From: Adiantum capillus-veneris
Lineage: Eukaryota > Streptophyta > Polypodiopsida > Polypodiales > Pteridaceae
Reading direction: 5' to 3'
NCBI GenBank assembly: GCA_014529385.2
Contig: CM043949.1
Span: forward strand, 108,683,977 to 108,747,976
DNA length: 64,000 nucleotides
Shown here one piece after another: positions 56,580-64,000 of this stretch (positions are counted from its first letter, which is position 1; each line of letters opens with the position of its first letter). The position numbers and the translations under genes were made by a program. The notes below the pieces were generated by a model. That model did not search any database. It saw nothing but the letters and a program-made list of their open reading frames with translations, and had not been told where the DNA came from.

Positions 56580-57019
56580 CCGCTCAATCTCCCTCCCTCA
56601 CACAAAACACCGTCGGTACGGGGGGGCACACACATCCACACAGCCGGCACCGAGGGGAAACATGGAAGCAGGAGAAAGAGAAGGGGGGAAGGGGAAACAA
56701 CAACAAAAGGAGGCAACTGTGTCTTGATTGCACTTCAAAAAGCATGTACACTGGCTTCCACTGCCATCACCATGGCCATATTTTAGGAAAAATTACAAAG
56801 GGGTTAGCTTGCTAGAGAACTCCACTTTGCAGGCTTCAAATGACATCCAAAAAGCCAAGGAAAAAAGCCCTTAATTTGATCCAATTTTGACTTTTATAGG
56901 GGGGGCCTTTAATTTGGGAATTTACACTTTAATTGGTCCACCTGGCACCTTGAATTGGCATTTTTGGGAAAGGGGGCACCGCCTTGCTTTATCGGCTCTC
57001 TTCTTCTCTCTTTTACACT

Positions 57020-57021
<2 letters not shown>

Positions 57022-57057
<36 letters not shown>
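57022..57057. repeat. 36-base G homopolymer
   Basis: A run of 36 Gs. The matching site in the other LTR (40303-40315) has 13. It could be real expansion or an assembly/sequencing artefact. Confidence 0.9.
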
Positions 57058-57059
<2 letters not shown>

Positions 57060-58435
57060 TTAGCGATGTCGCTATTGCCCCTTGGCTTTTTCAAAAATTT
57101 TATTTTTATCTTTTATTTTTTACCCCTTTGTGGGCTCAACCTTGCACTACTCTATTGGCTTGATTTTGACTTTTTCCCTCTCTCTATCCGACTCCTCACC
57201 TCTCTCTTCTTTTCCTCTCTCCATTTGGCCCCCCTTTGGTCTGGCTTCAACCTTACCCTCTGCCTTGGTTTGTCCTTTGCTCTTAGCTTGACGCCATATT
57301 GGCCGCCATCGGACCCGGTCTCCTCTCACATGCGGGCGCCCGCCACCGTGCCGCCCCGCCCGACCAAAACCGCCGTAGACAGCACCCTGCAGGGCCACCA
57401 CCCGCCGACTCCATAGCCAAAAGCTCATGGAGCTCATTGCTCGCCTCAATACACCCAAATGGCGCCTCTTTGCAGCCCTTATACCCCATGGCACTGCCTC
57501 ATGGTTACGCATATGGGTTTGCCGCTTTGCCACGTGGCACCCCGTGGGGTGGTAGTTTTTGGAGCCTTCGAAGCCCCTTCAAAAACCTCCCATTTTAATT
57601 AAAAAGAAGTTTTTTTTTGTTCTCCAGGCTTTACTTTATCGCCCCAGGGTCAGATCTTCAAACCGCAAAGCCATGCCGGGTCTTTGCTGCATTGGCCCCT
57701 GAGCCGTGCAAACCTCACCACATTCCGACTCTCCTGAGTTTGCTATCCAAGGCCACAAAAAACGGAAAAAATCATCTGCAAACCTTTCCCTGCCCACAGC
57801 TCCCAACTTCATCTTCCTGTATCTAGCCGACCAAGCATCCGATTGACAAGCCGTCGATTCATGCTAACTCCACATGATGCATACTATCACCAAGAGGCTT
57901 GGCGAGGCTGAAAGGATGCCAGATGGTGCATTCTCCAGTGCGGTCATATGAGCTCAGACCCGGCCCCCATAAAAAATTCAACTGACCTTAACTTGCTATC
58001 CAGAGCTCCGATTCGCAATCCGAAAAGATGGGCATGCTCGTAACTCTAGCTCTACACATGTATGCACTGACACTAGCCCGGGCCATCTTTCCCCAGCTGT
58101 CCCGTCCGTCGGGGATCTGCAACATACTCTACCTTTAAACTTTGATATCTTGCACACCGGGGCTCCGTTTAATGAGCCGTCTAGACCGGCTTCTAGAGCA
58201 CACTGAACACTACATTCTAGAGCTCTGACTTGGCATTTCGGACACCTTCATCTACCATCCCATCTGGACCATCCCGCAACACTTCTGGCCTAAAAAAACG
58301 CTTTAGACATACTTTTCCGCTATCCTCTGGTTGCCCAGGTCCTTGGCACTCACCCTAGCCTTCTGCACTGCACTTGCCGGCTGCCTCTGCCTGGCATAGA
58401 CCATCTCCTAGTTTTGACCAACTTTGGATGCACCA

Positions 58436-59905
58436 ATGCAGCTCCCTCTCAAAGGAGAACCCAAGTTTCAACGGTAGTGCCCCCACCAAAAGAACGAGAA
58501 AGAAGCGAGTCTCCTGTCACCTTAGCGAAGATGGCTCCATGAAGATGGCAAGCAAAGCGCTCTCCAACACCCCTTAAATGGAGAAGACCATCGCATACTT
58601 CTCTACACCATAATTCAAAGAGGGAAGATAGAAAACAAGAGAAGAAACGAGAAAGGGGTCACCCTCTTCTCCATCTTCCTCATCCTCTTCCTCTTTTGAA
58701 TAAAGTGATGGTGCAGACAAGGAGGAACAAGGGAAGAAAAAGGCAAGAAAGGGGTCACCCTCTTCTCCATCCTCCTCATACTCTTCCTCTTCTAAAGAAA
58801 GTGATGGTGCAGATCTTGAACCACCTAAAAGGAGAGGCCATAGGAAATCCTATGCCGCTTGGAAGAGGTTGTCCAAGCTCAAAAAGTTCAAAGAGGGAGG
58901 AAAGAACATCTCTTTCCTTACCTACGATGGCACTTTTGGTGCTACAAACAAAGTCTTGGCCTTTATCCAACAATTCGATGCGGCGTTTGAAGATGAGGGC
59001 TTCACAGAGTCCTCTAAGCTACACCATGTAGCTATGCATTTTCAAAATTCCTCCAGGCAATGGTGGTCTAGCCTTCGAGCAAACAGTGAAGCTCCACAAA
59101 CATGGAAAATTTTAAGAGCTTCCATCATGAAAAAGCTTTTGGCTACCGATGCCAAAGACAAAGTACTCACCGAATGGAAAAGCTTGAAGCTCTCTCCCTA
59201 CGAATCTATTCACGAATATGTAGACAAGTTTTGAGATTGACACCTCAAAGCCACTGTCTTCAAAAAGATGGATTTTGGAGAGCAAAAACAACAATTTGTG
59301 CGGGTTTAACTGAGGATATGGCGAAGTATGTTAACTCCCAAAGGCCACGCACCATATCTGTGGTCATACACCATACCATGGTGGATTCAAAAATCAATTT
59401 CCAACAAGGGGCTAAGAGAAATCTTAAGCCCACGGAAAATAAGGACCGTAACGAGCCTAAGGGCAAGGACAACATCCAAAAGTCTCCCAAAGGCAACTCC
59501 AACAACTACAAAGCTAAGGAGAAGGGAGTTTATAAAGGAAAAAATAAACTCTCTCTTGAAGAGCTAGAGCATTATCGAAAAGATAACCGTTGTTTCAAGT
59601 GCAGGGAGAAAGGGCATGCCTATTGTGCTTGTCCCCACAAGAATACACATAATGAGCCTCCTAGAGCTACCTTGGTCAAAATTCAAGAAGAGGATGCTCA
59701 TCATAAAGGATCTCCTCTATGCCATGCTTGGGAAAAGGTAAGAGAATATGATGCTTTCATTCTCTTTGACCCTGGTTCTACTCACAATCTCATATCCACG
59801 GAGTTGGCCACCAAGCTAGGCATCCAAGCCTATGAGATAGGAGATGTCCTACCTGTCGATGGTGCTTTCAAGGGGCAAGAAGCCTCAATCACTCCCTTAA
59901 TTGGG
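58436..59905 (+). pseudogene. Gag C-terminal half and protease start of element A
   Basis: This resumes the gag interrupted at 39628. Arg/Ser-rich repeats (58480-58800) and GHRKSYAAWKR lead to the capsid core (FLTYDGTFGATNKVLAFIQQ at about 58913). A CCHC knuckle (C-F-K-C-R-E-K-G-H-x4-C) lies at about 59594 and protease FDPGSTHN at about 59766. A stop after VDKF (59232) and a nearby frame change break it. At 59905 the frame enters the LTR of element F. Comparison with element C identifies the base lost in C's gag. Confidence 0.85.
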
Positions 59906-60487
59906 TGTGCGCTCCTTGCCGCACTGTCGAAGCAAGGGACTTGCCGATACACCGTGTACGAGCCGCAGACGGCTCCAAGCACACAACTAGTTTAACTAGT
60001 AAGCTCAAAGAGGGCAATGGTGTGTCACTCACCGCCTTATGCTCCTGCCGTAGAGGATTCCTCGCCGCGAAGAAGAGGGAGACGCCGCTACACCACGCTC
60101 AACCGCCTCGCCGCCGTCGTGCCGCCGCAACGCTCGATCACACACACACACTCTCACATTCTCTCTCTCTCTCACACGCACACACACAAGGAGATGGTGA
60201 AGGAGAAGGTGGAGATGGAGCAAGAGCAACTTCTATTGCACAATGAGAGAATGACTCAATTTTAGGTTTAATTGGCTTTTATGTGAGCTCACCCCATTCA
60301 CACTTGGGCGCCCATGCTTAGCCAACTAACCCTAGCATGTTCGTGTTAGAGTGCGCCTCTCATCGGCGATCACTCTACCTTTCCCTATTGGACCGACAAG
60401 CCCGGTGCCTGACTCTACTTAAATAACTAATACGTTTACAGTGTCCGTCGTAGGCGATAGGGTGCCCGTGAGCCACGAGGGTTAACA
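59906..60487 (-). repeat. 3' LTR of element F
   Basis: It begins TGTGCGCTCC at the point where element A is cut and ends GGTTAACA. A minus-strand purine tract (AGGAAGGGGGGCAATG) lies immediately inside at 60488-60502, so the element is minus-strand and this is its 3' LTR. The other LTR is outside the window. Confidence 0.65.
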
Positions 60488-61702
60488 TTGCCCCCCTTCC
60501 TGATGTAGATTCCGTCCTCGGAATCTATTGAGTTGAAGCTTGGTATGTCCATGTTGTAGAGCATCTAGATTTGAATCTGCAAGGCAAAGTCACTGTTTTA
60601 GCAAGCGGAATTATATTGCCATAAATCATGAGGGGAATGTAAAGTATATGTGGAAATGAGTAAATGCAAGATTTATGAAATGTTAGACTGCCATTAAGGA
60701 CAAATAAATTGCACTTTGAGTTAATCAAGAGTTTTGAGCTTATGGGTGAGTCTATCAATTAGTTAGCTATGACTAAGGTTAAAACAACTACTCTAGTACT
60801 AGCTAAGCTAAGAAGATTATCTAAATGCAAGATTCCCTAATTATGCTTTTCAGCTTTGATTAGCCAACTCGCTCTCACAACTGCAAACAAAAGCTTGAAA
60901 TGTGAACTGTAAGCTCAATGGAAGTCTTTTAATTTTTTATTTTTTATTTTTTTTAATACTTTTTTACTTTAGGTCACAATCATGTGACGTGTGTGCTTAT
61001 TTTGTATGTCCGGGGTTTTTTGCTTCTCAAGGAAAAGCGCCCGCACTGGGAACCTCTAGGGCTCTAGTACCATAGACAATACATGTGAGTGAAGTACCAA
61101 TTCAAGCCAGGATTTCTCTTCCAGCGTACGATTTTTCATTTGTGGCACTTATGTTGTTTTTTTTTTGCTTCCATTTCCTTGGTATTCGCACTAGTGTTTT
61201 TTGTTGTTTGAGTGAGCAAGCCTTTCTCTGCCTAAAACATTCCTAAGGTCTCAAATACTCGGATAATTTTATTAGCTAGGCCTAGTGGTCAAGTAAATGA
61301 GTTAACCTAAAGTCACGGTCTCCTAATCTCCAGGCTCATCCATAAGATTAAACTGGAGTTCAATCAACTTAAGCAAAGACAAATTTATACATCTATAATG
61401 GCAGATAACATCATAACTATTGCACTCAAACAAAGAATGAAAAATCATTATTAGCAATTACACATATCCACCAACATGAATCATGGAAAGTAGTACACCT
61501 GGAGGTATGGAGTGGCTCATTTCGTTGAAGCAGATGTCCTCAGCCATGTGGATGGAGATCCATATAAGTCCTACCTAACACATCCAAAAATAGGCACTAT
61601 ACCTCTAGGAGGCATGTCAGTGTGAAAAATTAAAACTCCTAAAAAACAAACTCAAAACACAATCTAGACCCCTAACCTACCTATCTGTCACCCTTTTTAG
61701 CA
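60488..61702 (-). other. Non-coding 3' region of element F
   Basis: A polypurine tract at 60488-60502 is followed by AT-rich sequence with short frames only. Nothing else is recognised. Confidence 0.5.
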
Positions 61703-62125
61703 TCAAGGGAAGAGGATATTATATAAACCGGGTGGCCACCCTAAGGCTAGGTCTCTATCCTCATCATCTAGATAAATAAAATCGTTGTCCGTGAGGCCAT
61801 AGTCTTCCTCAGTCTCTATTAGTTCCTCTTCATCATCCTCTTGTGCAAGCATGCTAATCAAGAACCTCGCGATGCGTGGATACTCATGTTGTGCAAAAGA
61901 ATAAGCATGTGCCATTGGAGACACATTCGCTACTGGGTAGGGATCACTAGTTAGCCATAGACGTATCAGCCATTCTAACTCCTCAAAATTTCTCTCACAT
62001 GCAAGGCTCTCTATCAAATCCCATTCGCAAGAAAGTATAGGGTAGCATACGTAGAACACTTGAGCAAAAGACAAAGGGTACCTTTCATAAAAAATAGAAG
62101 TGCATGCCTCTGGTGAAGTAGCCAT
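61703..62125 (-). CDS. Small acidic ORF of element F, unknown function
   Basis: The ATG at 62125 opens 140 codons to a stop at 61703. The protein has several aromatic and Leu-rich helices (YPLSFAQVFYVCYPI, then WDLIESL and LEWLIRLWL) and a very acidic C-terminal part (QEDDEEELIETEEDYG, then DDEDRD). I recognise no family. There is no signal peptide or clear membrane segment. The intact frame in otherwise decayed surroundings, and position between the LTR and the repeat ORF, suggest a genuine accessory gene of the element or a captured host fragment. Confidence 0.5.
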   Translation of the reverse strand: MATSPEACTSIFYERYPLSFAQVFYVCYPILSCEWDLIESLACERNFEELEWLIRLWLTSDPYPVANVSPMAHAYSFAQHEYPRIARFLISMLAQEDDEEELIETEEDYGLTDNDFIYLDDEDRDLALGWPPGLYNILFP

Positions 62126-62408
62126 TTCTGACAAGACAGATAGATTTGGTTAGGCCTTTAAAACATAAGAGTTGTTTTTGTGTGTTGCTTGAATTGACAC
62201 GGTGAATTTGGACTTATATGTAAGATCTGATAGGGTCCTCTCTCGTTGCTAGTCGCTCTTGCTCTTTACTATTTTTGTTTTTTGTGAGTATAAGGCTATA
62301 TATATACATTCCCTAAGATTGGAATTGAGAGGTCAGGGAGGAAGGTTGAGAGGGGAGCGAGTGAATGATTGATATTGTTAGCAAACACTCCCCCCTTCCT
62401 TGGGTAGA

Positions 62409-63296
62409 TCATACCTTTTGGAAGGAGGTCGTCACCTTTTGAAACCAATTGTTCCAAGTTGTTATGGGTGAAGGTTTTAACCAATAGTTTTCGACCGCCC
62501 TATGCGTTTCATCTAGTTGCAAGGGTGGTAAGGTACTCTCCCATGATTTTATTGGCAACGTTGTTGTAGGTGGTGAACTTACCCCGAGAGGTGCAAACTC
62601 TTTCGTGCTTGTATGGATATGTACAGTGGTAGGTGGAGGTTGTGTCGAAGCTTCTATTTGCGTATAGGAACTACATGAAGAGCAAGAAGCTTCATTTGAT
62701 TTCCCTGTTCCTGAGCTAGGTGGAACAAATCGTTCTTTCTTTGGTACCCAAACTAGCTCTAGATCGGGTGTGTAACATTCCATGATTTTTTCTTTTCCGC
62801 GATTTTCAATTTGTTTTGGAGCCACAGGATTGGGTTTACATGGGCCAGGTGACAGGTAAGAGTACACTTTACGTTTGGGCACCCAGATTTGATCATTTCC
62901 TTCATAGTATCCTTGGGCTTCCAATAGTCGTTTAGGAATCCAACGCAACGTTTCTTTACATTTCTTGGAGTGAGTGGGACGGTTCTTACAAGGTTTCCGT
63001 TTTTTTGCATCAACCATGCTCACTACAGAGGCTTTAGGGACCCACTTGTATGTTTTCTGTGTTATATTAGGATGGTTCTTGTGTGTCTCAAGCTTTCTTT
63101 CAACTACATCAGTTGAAGCTCTAGAGAGTTGGGCTATGGGGACGTATGGTTCAACCTCCTGGACATGCAATGTCTTGGGTTTTATTTCCTTAGGCAATAT
63201 CTCAGGGACTATGGCTTGAGTGGTAGGGCTAAGAGTTGGTTTTTGCGTTGTAACACCCCCAGTCCCCCAATCAATAGTGCATTTGGTGGCTATCAT
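62409..63296 (-). CDS. W(V/I)PK-repeat ORF of element F
   Basis: The frame of 295 codons starts with an ATG at 63296 directly after a TGA that ends the integrase/protease-like frame in the same register. Four copies of W(V/I)PK occur: YKWVPKASVV, LRWIPKRLLE, QIWVPKRKVY and LVWVPKKERF. They are spaced about 25-35 residues and are followed by Lys/Arg-rich text with scattered Cys. The N-terminal third is Pro/Thr-rich and the C-terminal third Ser/Thr/Pro-rich. I know no function. If the TGA is read through, it would be the tail of the polyprotein. Confidence 0.55.
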   Translation of the reverse strand: MIATKCTIDWGTGGVTTQKPTLSPTTQAIVPEILPKEIKPKTLHVQEVEPYVPIAQLSRASTDVVERKLETHKNHPNITQKTYKWVPKASVVSMVDAKKRKPCKNRPTHSKKCKETLRWIPKRLLEAQGYYEGNDQIWVPKRKVYSYLSPGPCKPNPVAPKQIENRGKEKIMECYTPDLELVWVPKKERFVPPSSGTGKSNEASCSSCSSYTQIEASTQPPPTTVHIHTSTKEFAPLGVSSPPTTTLPIKSWESTLPPLQLDETHRAVENYWLKPSPITTWNNWFQKVTTSFQKV

Positions 63297-64000
63297 TCAC
63301 GTGCGGCCTAGGTTTATATTACCCTCCATAGTTCCAGTAGGCATGACCAAAAAGTCTTGAGCTACAATCCCATTGTCATAATTGACAGAAGTGTGCCAGA
63401 TTTCAAAAACCGTAGTTTTTTTCTTGTTGACACCCTTGACTTGGATAATACTCTCAGATAGAGGTGGCTTCCCTAATTGACACCACACCCCATAGGATAG
63501 CAGATTATATTTAGCACCCGTGTCCAATAAGGCGTTATATAGCACTTTTCCATAGGCACTATTTAACTCAATGGGGTATCGTAGAGGTGTGTCAGAGTCC
63601 AACCCATCCTCTTCGATTTCCACCTGGAACGCATTTGTGACTCCAAGGTTAGCCTCTCGTTTTTGTCTTATACGTTGTTGTCGCTCCTTAGCCTCAGCCT
63701 GAGCTTGTATCTTGTTTAACTCGGTTTGTGCTTTGGCGGCCTTCTTTTGATGAATGGCCCGTAGTTCTTCTTGGCTTAAAGGATCATAATATCTTTTGAA
63801 TTTACTCCCATTGAGGAATCCAATGGTTTCAACTCCATCAAGAGTTTCCACACGAAGGGTACCTTGTGGGGTAATTTCACATACTCTATATGGTCCTTTA
63901 CCAGCATATTTCAACTTTTTCTTCTCTTTACGTACTCCATACATAAGGACTTTATCACCAACTTTGATGTCCTTGTCCTTCACATGGCGATCAAACCACT
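63297..64000 (-). CDS. Integrase C-terminus fused to retropepsin-like domain (element F)
   Basis: The frame is open to the window edge. The first part is an integrase C-terminal domain: FDRHVKDKDIKVGDKVLMYG, then GPYRVCEITPQGTL and LNGSKFKRYYDP, as in non-chromovirus plant gypsy elements. A Lys/Gln/Glu-rich coiled coil follows (about 63780-63660). After an acidic linker comes YNALLDTGAKYNLLSYGVW (active-site DTGA at 63524-63513), then a strand ending in a QDFLVMPTG segment, the pattern of a retroviral-type aspartic protease. The usual order puts protease before RT, so a protease-like fold after integrase is unusual. The frame ends TGA at 63297-63299, immediately followed by ATG in the same frame. 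Confidence 0.7.
   Translation of the reverse strand, partial: WFDRHVKDKDIKVGDKVLMYGVRKEKKKLKYAGKGPYRVCEITPQGTLRVETLDGVETIGFLNGSKFKRYYDPLSQEELRAIHQKKAAKAQTELNKIQAQAEAKERQQRIRQKREANLGVTNAFQVEIEEDGLDSDTPLRYPIELNSAYGKVLYNALLDTGAKYNLLSYGVWCQLGKPPLSESIIQVKGVNKKKTTVFEIWHTSVNYDNGIVAQDFLVMPTGTMEGNINLGRT

Larger units (their letters stand above)
59906..64000 (-). mobile_element. Element F: 3' part of a gypsy-type element with extra ORFs
   Basis: This comprises the 3' LTR, polypurine tract, about 1.2 kb of non-coding sequence, a 143-residue ORF, a W(V/I)PK-repeat ORF, and an ORF joining an integrase C-terminus to a retropepsin-like DTGA domain. It continues beyond the right edge of the window. Domains after integrase suggest an element with accessory 3' genes, like the env-like position of Athila elements but with different content. 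Confidence 0.6.

Noticed and set aside
60017-60265. Frames of 80-113 codons in LTR F
   Set aside because: They overlap a CA/CT-rich low-complexity stretch inside the LTR and show no domain.

Overview
This window is a transposon-dominated piece of a plant nuclear genome. The evidence is land-plant style Ty3/gypsy elements (chromoviruses with a C-terminal chromodomain, and a Tat/Athila-like element with a second RNase H), initiator-Met tRNA primer sites, a CACTA (En/Spm) element with DUF4218/DUF4216/Ptta-type genes, and long AT-rich introns. The TE load and the unusual DDE-type gene would fit a large genome such as a fern, lycophyte or gymnosperm, but that is inference. I see no rRNA, tRNA, CRISPR array or clear single-copy housekeeping gene.

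Layout. 1-5369: old degraded sequence with little recognisable. 5370-19814: minus-strand chromovirus D, with TG...CA LTRs, a CATGC target duplication and a decayed gag-pol. Its left LTR is split by a 6.07-kb CACTA element (5500-11564, TTA target duplication), and the matching uninterrupted site is visible in the right LTR at 18161. 19820-20560: relic gypsy integrase. 20584-27799: plus-strand chromovirus E with a 4.76-kb LTR containing about 14 copies of a 150-bp repeat. It has a partial gag and a chromodomain tail but no other pol, and its right LTR is cut off.

27800 to about 38480 is an island unlike the rest. A plus-strand spliced gene encodes a putative DDE-type transposase (27858-31145). 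A convergent minus-strand gene of about seven exons (37880-32072) encodes a coiled coil, a Cys/His cluster, a basic region, 80-residue Asp-rich repeats and an FCP1/NIF-like HAD phosphatase fold. Introns of both genes, and the spacer between them, carry the same palindromic TGTGCTATATAGCACA-type repeats. This is the best candidate for an undescribed system: a two-gene DNA transposon, or a host gene pair colonised by one.

38575-59905 is a three-deep nest. Chromovirus A (truncated) is interrupted in gag by element B (39630-58432, minus, Tat/Athila-like, gag-PR-RT-RH-second RH-IN). B is itself interrupted inside RNase H by chromovirus C (43998-52912, plus). C has two apparently identical 1594-bp LTRs, a TCCAA duplication and a 1377-codon pol frame, but a one-base gag frameshift. 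59906-64000 is the 3' part of minus-strand element F. There a retropepsin-like DTGA domain lies downstream of the integrase C-terminus, followed by a W(V/I)PK-repeat ORF and a small acidic ORF.

History readable from nesting: D inserted into an old gypsy relic and CACTA then inserted into D; B inserted into A, then C into B very recently. Almost every element is broken. C is the closest to intact. All family assignments come from reading translated motifs; no database search was made.
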